Shown one piece after another: positions 1 through 6,418 of a DNA stretch of 13,619 nucleotides. The position numbers were made by a program, and so were the translations under genes. Positions within the stretch are counted from its first letter, which is position 1, and every line of letters starts with the position of its first letter. The DNA lies in contig DOEC01000018.1 of assembly GCA_003524085.1 (NCBI GenBank), positions 1 through 13,619 of the forward strand, given 5' to 3'. A model generated the notes under the pieces. The model worked only from the letters and a program-made list of their open reading frames with translations. It was not told where the DNA came from and ran no database searches. This stretch comes from Bacillota bacterium. GTDB taxonomy: Bacteria; Bacillota_I; Bacilli_A; RF39; UBA660.

Positions 1-399
1 CTATCTCTTACTGAATTGTGGAGCACGTCTAGCTTTCTTAAGACCATATTTCTTACGTTCTTTAATTCTAGCATCTCTAGTTACCATACCAGCACCTTTT
101 AAAGTAGGTCTATAACCTTCACTATCAACTTCAAGTAAAGCTCTAGCAATACCTAATCTAATAGCACCAGTTTGTCCATTAAATCCTCCACCTTTAACAG
201 TAACTTCAATATCATATTGACCATCAGTTCCTGTAAGTACAAGTGGTTGTTTTAAATCCATTACTAAAGTATCATAAGGCATATATTCATTAACATCAAC
301 ACCATTAACGATAATACTACCTTTACCACTAGTCATTCTAACTTGAGCTACACTTCTTTTTCTTCTTCCTGTAGCTGTATAAACTTTCTTATCTGCCAT
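1..399 (-). CDS. rpsI: 30S ribosomal protein S9
   Basis: Complete 132-residue S9 (uS9), a small-subunit protein whose C-terminal tail reaches toward the P-site tRNA. Visible family hallmarks are GRRKRSVAQVR near residue 11, the glycine-rich GGGFNGQTGAIRLGIARALL segment around residues 70-89, and the basic end KARRAPQFSKR with the invariant final Lys-Arg. The ATG at 399-397 follows an AGGAGG box. That box overlaps the TAG stop of rplM (408-410), so translation of the two genes is probably coupled. It is the second gene of the rplM-rpsI operon, the usual order in Firmicutes. The stop codon lies at the very left edge, so any downstream terminator is outside the window. Length and motifs are ordinary for the family. 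Confidence 0.98.
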   Translation of the reverse strand: MADKKVYTATGRRKRSVAQVRMTSGKGSIIVNGVDVNEYMPYDTLVMDLKQPLVLTGTDGQYDIEVTVKGGGFNGQTGAIRLGIARALLEVDSEGYRPTLKGAGMVTRDARIKERKKYGLKKARRAPQFSKR

Positions 400-407
400 A
401 ATTCCTC

Positions 408-836
408 CTATAAATTAATCTTTTCAGGCTTTTGAGCTTCATGATTATGATTCATTCCTTCATAAACAAATAACTTCTTATACATTTGTCTACCAAGTCT
501 ATTCTTAGGAAGCATTCCTTTAACAGCTCTTTCAACCATTTCAACTGGATATTGTTCTTTCATAACCTTAGCAGTTCTTTCTCTTAATCCACCTGGAAAT
601 CCACTATGATTATAATATACTTTCTTATTTAATTTGTCGCCAGTTAAATTAACTTTACCAGCATTTACTATAATAACTGCATCACCACAATTAACATGAG
701 GTGTAAAAGTTACTTTATGTTTTCCACGTAAGATATGTGCTGCCTTAGCTGCTACTTTACCTAAAGTTTCACCCTCAGCATCAATCAAATACCAATTAGT
801 AGAAACATCTTCTTTTCTTAACATAAATGTTTTCAT
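408..836 (-). CDS. rplM: 50S ribosomal protein L13
   Basis: Complete 142-residue L13 (uL13), an early-assembling large-subunit protein. Family features are NWYLIDAEGETLGKVAA near residue 14, ILRGKHK, the HVNCGDAVIIVNA segment, YYNHSGFPGG and the GMLPKNRLGR motif. The reading frame stays open upstream to about 956, but the start was set at ATG 836-834. That is where L13 homology (MKTFM) begins, and an AAGGAGA box sits just upstream; the upstream translation is hydrophobic, AT-driven and not L13-like. It is the first gene of the rplM-rpsI operon, with 8 nt between its stop and the rpsI start. A sigma-A-type promoter lies about 90 nt upstream, leaving a leader long enough for an autoregulatory RNA. 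Confidence 0.98.
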   Translation of the reverse strand: MKTFMLRKEDVSTNWYLIDAEGETLGKVAAKAAHILRGKHKVTFTPHVNCGDAVIIVNAGKVNLTGDKLNKKVYYNHSGFPGGLRERTAKVMKEQYPVEMVERAVKGMLPKNRLGRQMYKKLFVYEGMNHNHEAQKPEKINL

Positions 837-920
837 ATAAATTCTCCTTCTTAATATTTCTATCCTTATATATAGGACTTCCCACATCCACACACAAAGA
901 TAATTAATAAAAATGTACCA
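837..920 (-). promoter_or_regulatory. candidate L13 leader (ribosomal protein autoregulatory RNA)
   Basis: The roughly 80-nt untranslated leader of rplM contains, read on the minus strand, a GT-rich block (TTTGTGTGTGGATGTGGGAA) followed by AGTCCT and then AAGGA, which can pair as a small hairpin (863-877) just before the ribosome binding site. Firmicutes rplM genes are known to carry a conserved 'L13 leader' at this position, through which L13 is thought to control its own operon. The position and the TGTGTGG...GTCCT...AGGA order fit that class from memory. A covariance-model search would decide it. Confidence 0.45.
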
Positions 921-926
921 AGAATA

Positions 927-956
927 ATTATACAATAAAATATATAAAAAAATCAA
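927..956 (-). promoter_or_regulatory. promoter of rplM-rpsI
   Basis: On the minus strand a TATAAT -10 box (932-927) is preceded by TTGATT (956-951) at an 18-bp spacing. Both lie upstream of the rplM leader in the divergent intergenic region. Transcription would begin around 920. No other good hexamer pair is visible between rplM and the divergent gene on this strand. Confidence 0.6.
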
Positions 957-1037
957 GCATAAAATAACATTTTTTACCTAAATCTCGCGAAAAAATATGT
1001 ATTTTAGCTAATTTTACCCTTTTATACAAAACTTTAG

Positions 1038-1066
1038 TTGACAAACACAAAATAAAATAATAAAAT
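1038..1066 (+). promoter_or_regulatory. promoter of the Cys-repeat membrane protein
   Basis: A perfect TTGACA -35 box (1038-1043) is followed after exactly 17 bp by TAAAAT (1061-1066), a close match to the housekeeping -10. A TATAAT at 1067-1072 would need a 23-bp spacer, so it is the less likely -10. The 5' untranslated region would be about 33 nt and contains the GGAGG box. Confidence 0.75.
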
Positions 1067-1105
1067 TATAATAGAAAAGAAGAGTAAAAATTGGAGGAAT
1101 TAAAT

Positions 1106-2212
1106 ATGAAAAAGAAATCAAACGCACTTGTATATATACTTTTATTTTTAATAACTATATGTTTAGCTGGAGGAATTGTTGGTCTAATGGCCAAAAAAAG
1201 TGGAATAAATAGTAACACAAATAGTAAAAAAGACCCGAAAGACTTCAAAGTAACTTACAAATACTATTTAGATGGTGAAGAAGTTAATGAAATGGTCAAA
1301 CAAGATACAATTCAAGTAGAAAACCCAGAATTTGAAGGTGTAATGGATAAAAAAGATTTATACACTTATGATAAATACACTTGCACTAATGAAGTAACTG
1401 GTTCTTGGAATAATGAACAATGGTCTTTTACTCCAGAATTAACTGCAGACACAACTTGTAGATTATACTTTTTAAAGAATTTCCATGAAGTAACAGTTAA
1501 CACTACTAATGGATTACTTCCAAACAACACTAACACACAAAAATTCTTAATAGAAAGAAATAACTCAAAAATAACAAACGTAATTCCAACAGAAGGATAC
1601 AAAATAGACACAAACTTAAAATGCACTAACGAAGTAAACGCTGTATACAATGAAGAAACAAAAGACTTAACAATTTCTAATGTTAACAAAGATAGCATTT
1701 GTACTATACCATTTGTTTTAAGAGGTTATGAAGTTGAAATCCAAGTTTCAATGGGAGAAGCTAAAGAAACTAAAAAAACAGCTAATTTTGGAGACACAGT
1801 AACATTTGAAACAACACCACTTGAAAATTACATATTTGATACAGTTAACTGTACTAACAATCAAGTTGGAGAATTTGACCAAGTGAGTAACATACTTTCA
1901 ATAAAAAATTTAAATAACGATACAAAATGTGTAGTACAATTTAAACAAAACAAACATCAAGTTAACCTAAAAGTTATAGGTGGAGCATTAGTTAATGTTA
2001 AATCACCTTTATCAGTAGACAACAATGGTTCTGCTGCCTTCCCATTAAGTAAAAACGAAGGATACAAATACACTGGAGCTAAACTAACATGTGATGGAGT
2101 AACAGTTGAAAGTGAACTAAACACTGCAACAAACATATTAACAATTAAAAATGTTACACAAGACTTAAACTGCACATACACTTTAGCAGAAGATACTAAA
2201 GAAAGCGAATAG
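1106..2212 (+). CDS. membrane-anchored extracellular protein with four Cys-paired repeats
   Basis: Predicted 368-residue protein of unknown function. The frame is open from a TTG at 1091, but the start is the ATG at 1106, placed 8 nt after GGAGG (1093-1097); the TTG overlaps that box. Residues 1-4 are basic and about 7-29 form one transmembrane helix (VYILLFLITICLAGGIVGLM). The Lys after it suggests an N-in, C-out anchor. After a Ser/Asn/Lys linker come four tandem beta-rich units, each with one Cys pair: residues 93/118, 173/199, 249/275 and 329/356. Spacing within a pair is 25-27 and between units 76-80. The second Cys follows a pattern like 'L(T/S)I(K/S)N(V/L)N.D..C'. The units resemble Listeria internalin B-type/divergent InlB B-repeat modules (TVTFETTPLENY) with added cysteines. 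Disulphide pairing is inferred. It is a single-gene unit with its own promoter and terminator. The same repeats occur in the gene at the right edge. Confidence 0.85.
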   Translation: MKKKSNALVYILLFLITICLAGGIVGLMAKKSGINSNTNSKKDPKDFKVTYKYYLDGEEVNEMVKQDTIQVENPEFEGVMDKKDLYTYDKYTCTNEVTGSWNNEQWSFTPELTADTTCRLYFLKNFHEVTVNTTNGLLPNNTNTQKFLIERNNSKITNVIPTEGYKIDTNLKCTNEVNAVYNEETKDLTISNVNKDSICTIPFVLRGYEVEIQVSMGEAKETKKTANFGDTVTFETTPLENYIFDTVNCTNNQVGEFDQVSNILSIKNLNNDTKCVVQFKQNKHQVNLKVIGGALVNVKSPLSVDNNGSAAFPLSKNEGYKYTGAKLTCDGVTVESELNTATNILTIKNVTQDLNCTYTLAEDTKESE

Positions 2213-2218
2213 CTTAAT

Positions 2219-2250
2219 AAGAAGTAATTGTTGAAATTGCTTCTTTTTTT
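2219..2250 (+). terminator. intrinsic terminator after the Cys-repeat protein
   Basis: The arm AAGAAGTAATT (2219-2229) pairs with AATTGCTTCTT (2235-2245) through 11 positions including one G-T wobble, with a 5-nt loop. An uninterrupted T run to 2250 follows. It starts 7 nt after the stop codon. Confidence 0.9.
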
Positions 2251-2363
2251 ATATAATCACATTAGAACAAGGTTTAAATAACTATGAATAACCAATAAAA
2301 TTATATTATAAATAAACGACAAACTAATGACTTTTTCTCTATAATTTGATACAATTTATTTAA
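2251..2363. other. AT-rich intergenic DNA, nothing recognised
   Basis: First part of the 407-nt gap between the Cys-repeat gene and dusB. It is very AT-rich with stops in all frames. I see no gene, RNA or convincing promoter in it; the rest of the gap holds the remnant, hairpin and dusB promoter listed separately. Confidence 0.6.
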
Positions 2364-2479
2364 GAGTTTAAAAAAGAATATGATAAATATAATGAAAGAA
2401 TTGCTTTAAACCCCCTGAAGTTGAACTTCATTATTTAGAAAGCATTAAAGATTTAGAAAAATTAGAAAATAAAAATTAA
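2364..2479 (+). pseudogene. frameshifted C-terminal remnant of an unidentified gene
   Basis: Two adjacent frames give a protein-like charged helical sequence. EFKKEYDKYNERIALNP is read from 2364 to 2414, and then, after a one-base shift at the C run 2411-2415, PEVELHYLESIKDLEKLENK is read to a TAA at 2477-2479. Adding one base to the C run would join them. There is no start codon or ribosome binding site, and the first frame is blocked by TAA at 2361. A terminator-like hairpin follows immediately. I read this as the tail of a decayed small helical protein; the family is not recognised. Chance cannot be excluded in such AT-rich DNA. Confidence 0.4.
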
Positions 2480-2509
2480 TATTTCAATTACATATTGATT
2501 TTTATTTTT
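2471..2509 (+). terminator. terminator-like hairpin after the remnant
   Basis: AAAAATTAATAT (2471-2482) can pair with ATATTGATTTTT (2492-2503) over 12 positions including one wobble, with a 9-nt loop, followed by ATTTTT. The stem is almost purely A/T, so it is weak. The remnant's TAA lies inside the 5' arm, an arrangement seen at other gene ends in this window. Confidence 0.45.
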
Positions 2510-2584
2510 GTCATAATAAACAATAATTTACATAGGCTTTTAAACTTATGTATTTTTTATTTCAAAAACCTTAAATAACTTTTA

Positions 2585-2613
2585 TAGACAAAAAGCTAAT
2601 AATCTGTTAAAAT
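2585..2613 (+). promoter_or_regulatory. dusB promoter giving a probably leaderless mRNA
   Basis: TAGACA (2585-2590), a 17-bp spacer, then TAAAAT (2608-2613) preceded by TG at 2605-2606 (extended -10). The dusB ATG begins at 2620, only 7 nt after the -10 box, so the expected transcription start falls on or within a base or so of the A of the start codon. No Shine-Dalgarno sequence exists upstream, consistent with a leaderless message. Confidence 0.6.
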
Positions 2614-2619
2614 TAAGTC

Positions 2620-3600
2620 ATGACATGGAATATTAAAAATGTAAAAATTAGTAATAGAATTGTATTTGCGCCTATGGCAGGAGTGTCTAACATTAGTTAT
2701 AGACAAATCATAAAAGAGTTTGGTGCTGGTTTAATATACTCTGAAATGATAAGCACTCTAGGTATTAAATATAATGGAAAGAAAACAATAGATTTAATTA
2801 ACTTTGAAGATACCGAGCGCCCTATTAGCATTCAAATATTTGGAAGTGATATTACTTATTTCGTAAGTGCAGCAAGATACATTGAAGAAAACTTTCACCC
2901 AGATATAATAGACATAAACATGGGTTGTCCTGTTCCTAAAGTTGCAATAAAAAGTCAAGCAGGAAGTGCCCTACTAAAAGACCCAGATAAAATTTATGAA
3001 ATAGTTTCCGAAGTTGTAAAAAACACCAACACTCCTATCACAGTAAAAATAAGAAGTGGATGGGATAGTGATCACATTAACGCAGTAGAAGTTGCAAAAA
3101 AAATAGAACAAGCTGGTGCTTCAGCAATTGCTATTCATGCAAGAACTAGAAGTCAAGGATATTCAGGCAAAGCTGACTGGAACATCATAAAACAAGTTAA
3201 AGAAAGTGTAAGTATTCCAGTAATCGGTAATGGTGATATATCTACAATATATGACGCTAAAAGAATGCTTGAAGAAACAAAATGTGATGCAGTAATGATC
3301 GGGCGTGCCACTCTTGGTAACCCTTGGTTTATCAAAGAATGCATAGAATATGTAGAAAATAATCGCATCATCGATAAACCAACTGACTTAGAAAAAATAA
3401 ACATGATAATAAAGCACTTTAGCTTACTTAAAAAATACACCAATACAAAAACAGCCCTACTAGAAATTAGAACACATGCACTATGGTACCTAAAAGGAAT
3501 ACCTGGTACTAAAGAAATTAAAACTAAAATATGTCAAGCTAAAACAGAAGAAGAATTTATAGCTATAATAAATGAATTAAAAAATAATGTAAACAAATAA
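2620..3600 (+). CDS. dusB: tRNA dihydrouridine synthase (DusB-type)
   Basis: Complete 326-residue flavoenzyme that reduces specific uridines in the tRNA D-loop to dihydrouridine using FMN and NADPH. The TIM-barrel family markers are APMAGVSN at residues 17-24, INMGCPVPK at 99-107 with catalytic Cys103, Lys143 in VKIR, IHARTR at 172-177 with the FMN-phosphate-side His173, the GNGDI loop at 203-207 and IGRATLGNP at 227-235. The C-terminal helical tRNA-binding part follows. Length is normal. The ATG at 2620 matches the usual Dus N-terminus (MTWNIKNVKI before N-R-I-V-F-A-P), so the start is secure, although it has no ribosome binding site. It is followed without a terminator by a tiny ORF and the GNAT gene, so the three may share a transcript. 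Confidence 0.95.
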   Translation: MTWNIKNVKISNRIVFAPMAGVSNISYRQIIKEFGAGLIYSEMISTLGIKYNGKKTIDLINFEDTERPISIQIFGSDITYFVSAARYIEENFHPDIIDINMGCPVPKVAIKSQAGSALLKDPDKIYEIVSEVVKNTNTPITVKIRSGWDSDHINAVEVAKKIEQAGASAIAIHARTRSQGYSGKADWNIIKQVKESVSIPVIGNGDISTIYDAKRMLEETKCDAVMIGRATLGNPWFIKECIEYVENNRIIDKPTDLEKINMIIKHFSLLKKYTNTKTALLEIRTHALWYLKGIPGTKEIKTKICQAKTEEEFIAIINELKNNVNK

Positions 3601-3610
3601 GGAGAATTGG

Positions 3611-3643
3611 ATGAAACGTGAATTGGATCTGATATTAATATAA
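3611..3643 (+). CDS. 10-codon ORF with good ribosome binding site, possible gene relic
   Basis: A GGAG box at 3601-3604, directly after the dusB stop, is followed 6 nt later by ATG and the 10-codon reading MKRELDLILI, ending in TAA at 3641. The peptide resembles the first residues of small phage/Firmicutes proteins beginning MKRD(M/L)DLI (DUF2513-like), which suggests the 5' end of a lost gene. It could also be chance, or a short leader peptide coupling translation to the next gene. There is no independent evidence of expression. Confidence 0.3.
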   Translation: MKRELDLILI

Positions 3644-3674
3644 AACTTATAAAATATTAATATTGGAGAAAAAA

Positions 3675-4283
3675 ATGAAAATAAGATTAGAAGAAGAAAA
3701 AGACTACAAAATAGTAAAAAACTTAACAAGAGATGCGTTTTGGAATAAATATAGACCAGGATGCATTGAACACTTAGTTGTTAATAAATTAAGAAATAAT
3801 TCTAGATTTATAAAAGAACTAGACTATGTCATAGAAAAAGATAACAAAATAATAGGAAGTATATTTTATTCACTTGGTTACATAAAAACTAAAGATAACA
3901 AAGTATTAGATGTATTTATATTTGGACCAGTTAGTATAGACCCTAATTATCAACACATGGGTTATGGAGAAACTTTAATAAATTACACACTAGAAATTGC
4001 TAAAAAACTAAACTATGACTTAGTACTTATAACTGGAAACCCAGACTACTATAAAAAGTATGGTTTTGTTTTGTCTAGCACATATAACATATATTATGAA
4101 GGACTAGAAAATGAAGAATCTCCATTCTTTATGGTGAAAGTACTTAATGAAAAGAACATCACTAAATACGAAGGAATATATTCTGACCTTGAAATATTTA
4201 ATGTTACCGAAGAAGAAGTGAGTGACTTTGATAAAAACTTCCCACCAAAAGAAAAACTAGTACTTCCTGGACAACTAAATTAG
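3675..4283 (+). CDS. GNAT-family N-acetyltransferase (YhbS-like)
   Basis: Predicted 202-residue GNAT acetyltransferase, a fold that transfers an acetyl group from acetyl-CoA to an amine; the substrate is unknown. The core is residues 1 to about 150: the N-terminal strand MKIRLEEEKDYK, FIFGPVSIDPNYQHMGYGETLI (residues 81-102) carrying the acetyl-CoA pyrophosphate-binding Q-x-x-G-x-G (93-98), then LVLITGNPDYYKKYGF, which matches the YhbS-type 'G.p.yY..fGF' end of the fold. A C-terminal extension of about 50 residues follows. An in-frame TTG at 3663 lies in the GGAG box (3665-3668), so the ATG at 3675, six bases after it, is preferred. It is probably cotranscribed from dusB and ends at a strong hairpin. 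Confidence 0.85.
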   Translation: MKIRLEEEKDYKIVKNLTRDAFWNKYRPGCIEHLVVNKLRNNSRFIKELDYVIEKDNKIIGSIFYSLGYIKTKDNKVLDVFIFGPVSIDPNYQHMGYGETLINYTLEIAKKLNYDLVLITGNPDYYKKYGFVLSSTYNIYYEGLENEESPFFMVKVLNEKNITKYEGIYSDLEIFNVTEEEVSDFDKNFPPKEKLVLPGQLN

Positions 4284-4290
4284 TGATACA

Positions 4291-4328
4291 AAAGCATGAA
4301 AACTTTCGTTCATGCTTTAATTTTTTTT
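4291..4328. terminator. shared terminator between the GNAT gene and the minus-strand fragment
   Basis: A perfect 10-bp stem, AAAGCATGAA (4291-4300) with TTCATGCTTT (4309-4318), and an 8-nt loop. On the plus strand AA and eight T follow, a good intrinsic terminator for the GNAT gene. On the minus strand the hairpin is followed only by a short T run (TTTTG), so it is weaker there. The minus-strand fragment's TGA stop (4312-4310) lies inside the stem. Confidence 0.85.
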
Positions 4329-4681
4329 AATATTCTTCTATCTTTTTTGCTACCCAAATCAGGCACCCAACACTCACTATTAGGTTTTCTTAAATCTTCT
4401 TTAACTGTTTCATTATAATATGTAGAATTCACAGGCTTTTGAATATCTATAATATAAAATTCACTTCCATTTTGCATAACATCAATTGACCACTGACCAC
4501 TCAAATTACACTTACTTATAATGCTCTTTAAATGTTCACACACCATACTCTTATTCTCATTATATCTATTATGTAACACTTCATAATTTCCTCCATTCCG
4601 AATTTTTGACAAATTCGCCCTTTTTCCGGAGTGAGTTTTAACATAACTTACTATTGACAAACCGTAATTAATATAGTACAA
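4310..4681 (-). pseudogene. C-terminal fragment resembling an ATP-grasp protein
   Basis: An open frame of about 123 codons with protein-like composition but no convincing start: the first usable codon is a TTG at 4681 without a ribosome binding site. Residues 61-80 read SGQWSIDVMQNGSEFYIIDI and the tail has EDLRKPNSECWVPDL. This resembles the end of ATP-grasp-type proteins, which have 'WSID....G.fy.iDma.a..S.y' followed by a Lys-Pro-x-x-x-Trp-x-Pro tail; the match is from memory and tentative. Such proteins are several hundred residues long, so this would be only the C-terminal third. Its 5' end runs into the oppositely oriented lysS promoter and T-box, suggesting that the upstream part was deleted. 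An alternative is a small intact hypothetical gene. Confidence 0.45.
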
Positions 4682-4682
4682 T
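4654..4682 (+). promoter_or_regulatory. lysS promoter
   Basis: A perfect TTGACA -35 (4654-4659), exactly 17 bp, then TACAAT (4677-4682). Transcription would start near 4689, at the 5' edge of the T-box leader. This is one of the best housekeeping promoters in the window. Confidence 0.85.
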
Positions 4683-4688
4683 AACCAC

Positions 4689-4898
4689 GTAAATCGATGA
4701 AGAAGACGAGTAGCATTATATACTGTTAATAGAAAGCTAGGATGATGGAAACTAGTAACAAGCCTAATGTGAATAAAAACTTCTAAGTGGCTAACAAGCC
4801 CGGATATATTCCGTTATAAATAAGAGATAATCAGTTAATGATTAAGAAGGGTGGAACCGCAGGTATCTTACTATGCCCCTTTAGTCATTAACTTTTTT
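4689..4898 (+). promoter_or_regulatory. T-box riboswitch controlling lysS (lysine specifier)
   Basis: This leader senses uncharged tRNA-Lys and allows read-through into lysS when charging is low. Visible parts in order: the 5' Stem I strand with GATGAAGAAGACGAGTAG (4696-4713); the apical AG-bulge/loop region AGAAAGCTAGGATGATGG (4731-4748); the specifier side GAATAAAAACTTCTAAGTGG (4771-4790), where AAA at about 4775-4777 fits a lysine codon; a small Stem III (CGGA/TCCG, 4801-4813); and the T-box proper AAGGGTGGAACCGC (4847-4860). The terminator form pairs AGTTAATGA (4833-4841) with TCATTAACT (4885-4893), enclosing the T-box, and is followed by TTTTTT to 4898. The free tRNA 3' end would instead pair with the TGGAACC bulge and hold the antiterminator. 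The exact specifier frame is inferred. Confidence 0.93.
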
Positions 4899-4921
4899 AT
4901 TTAAAAGAAGGAGGAAAAATA

Positions 4922-6418
4922 ATGGAAAGAAATTTTACAGAACAAGAATTAGTTAGAAGGGAAAAACTAGAAAAATTAAGAAGTCTTGGACTTGATCCAT
5001 TCGGTGATAGGTTTGATAGAGACTCACTTGCAAATGACATCAAAGAAAAATATAAAGACATAACTCATGAAGAATTAGAAAGTATGGATGAGCACGCTAA
5101 AGTGGCAGGAAGAATTATGTTCATAAGAAAAATGGGAAAAGCATCATTTTTTTCAATTCAAGACAAGTCAGGCAAAATTCAAATTTATATCTCAATAAAT
5201 GACATTGGAGAGGAAGACTATACTTTATTTAAAACTGCAGACATTGGAGACATCGTTGGTGTTGAAGGTAAAATAATGAAAACTATGACTGGAGAAGTTA
5301 CTATAAAATGTTTAAAATATACTCACTTAGTAAAAGCATTAAAACCACTTCCAGAAAAATTCCATGGATTACAAGATAAAGAAGAAAGATATAGAAGAAG
5401 ATACGTTGATTTAATAATGAATGAAGAATCAAAAAGAGTTGCTTTCTTAAGACCAAGAATTATAAGATGCATTCAAAACTTCATGGATAATCGTGGATTT
5501 ACTGAAGTAGAAACTCCAGTACTAACTACTCTACTAACAGGTGCTTCAGCTAGACCTTTCGTAACGCACCACAATGCTCAAGACCTAGATATGTACCTAA
5601 GAATTGCACTAGAACTTCACTTAAAAAGACTACTTGTAGGTGGAATGGATGCAGTTTATGAAATCGGTAGACTATTTAGAAATGAAGGAATGGACTTAAC
5701 TCACAATCCAGAATTTACATCAATGGAAGCATACCTAGCATATAGTGACTTAGATGGAATGATGGAAATGACAGAAAGCTTACTTAAAGAAATAGCAAGC
5801 AAAGTATTTAATAAAACTACATTTAACTGGAGAGGTCATGAAATTAGTTTAGAAGGTAACTTCAAAAGAATAACAATGACTGAAGCAATTAAAGAACAAA
5901 CTGGAATAGATTTCAGTAAAAACTATACAAATGAAGAAATGATTAAACTCGCAGAAGAACACGATATAGAACTTGAACCACATGAGAAAGTATTCGGTCA
6001 TATTGTTAACAAATTCTTTGAAAAATACGTTGAAGAAACACTTATACAGCCAACATTCTTATGTAATCACCCAATAGAAATAAGCCCACTTACAAAAAAA
6101 GACCCAAAAGACCCTAGATTTGTACAAAGATTTGAATTATTTATTGGTGGAAAAGAAATGGCTAACGCTTACACTGAATTAAATGACCCAATTGACCAAT
6201 TAGAAAGATTTATAGCTCAATTAAAAGAACAAGATTTAGGTAACGAAGAAGCAAACGACATAGATATGGACTTCGTTGAAGCCTTAGAATATGGTATGCC
6301 ACCAGCTGGAGGTATTGGATACGGAATAGATAGACTAGTAATGTTCTTCACTGAAAACGAGTCAATTAGAGACGTAATCTTATTCCCATTAATGAAACCT
6401 GAAACAAAAGAGAAGTAA
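4922..6418 (+). CDS. lysS: lysyl-tRNA synthetase, class II
   Basis: Complete 498-residue class II LysRS, which charges tRNA-Lys with lysine using ATP. Residues about 60-135 form the OB-fold anticodon-binding domain (VAGRIMFIRKMGKASFFSIQ). The catalytic domain follows, with motif 1 around 180-200 (FMDNRGFTEVETPVL), motif 2 FRNEGMDLTHNPEFTSME at 252-269 with the ATP-contacting Arg253, and motif 3 GIGYGIDRLVM at 464-474 with Arg472. The end, SIRDVILFPLMKP, is typical. The start ATG at 4922 follows an AAGGAGG box (4908-4914). The T-box upstream ties expression to tRNA-Lys charging. It is transcribed alone, and its terminator overlaps its stop codon. The neighbours (an acetyltransferase fragment region and a transporter) do not look functionally linked. 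Confidence 0.98.
   Translation: MERNFTEQELVRREKLEKLRSLGLDPFGDRFDRDSLANDIKEKYKDITHEELESMDEHAKVAGRIMFIRKMGKASFFSIQDKSGKIQIYISINDIGEEDYTLFKTADIGDIVGVEGKIMKTMTGEVTIKCLKYTHLVKALKPLPEKFHGLQDKEERYRRRYVDLIMNEESKRVAFLRPRIIRCIQNFMDNRGFTEVETPVLTTLLTGASARPFVTHHNAQDLDMYLRIALELHLKRLLVGGMDAVYEIGRLFRNEGMDLTHNPEFTSMEAYLAYSDLDGMMEMTESLLKEIASKVFNKTTFNWRGHEISLEGNFKRITMTEAIKEQTGIDFSKNYTNEEMIKLAEEHDIELEPHEKVFGHIVNKFFEKYVEETLIQPTFLCNHPIEISPLTKKDPKDPRFVQRFELFIGGKEMANAYTELNDPIDQLERFIAQLKEQDLGNEEANDIDMDFVEALEYGMPPAGGIGYGIDRLVMFFTENESIRDVILFPLMKPETKEK

Noticed and set aside
837..956. Extension of the rplM frame upstream to an earlier start
   Set aside because: The L13 N-terminus and the AAGGAGA box fix the start at 836; the extra residues are hydrophobic AT-driven translation of the leader and promoter.
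1091..1105. TTG start for the Cys-repeat protein
   Set aside because: The TTG overlaps the GGAGG ribosome binding site that serves the ATG at 1106.
1366..2130. Direct DNA repeats in the Cys-repeat gene as a CRISPR or recombining array
   Set aside because: The repeats are conserved only as protein; the nucleotide sequences diverge and there are no regular spacers.
3663..3674. TTG start for the acetyltransferase
   Set aside because: The GGAG at 3665-3668 is the ribosome binding site for the ATG at 3675.
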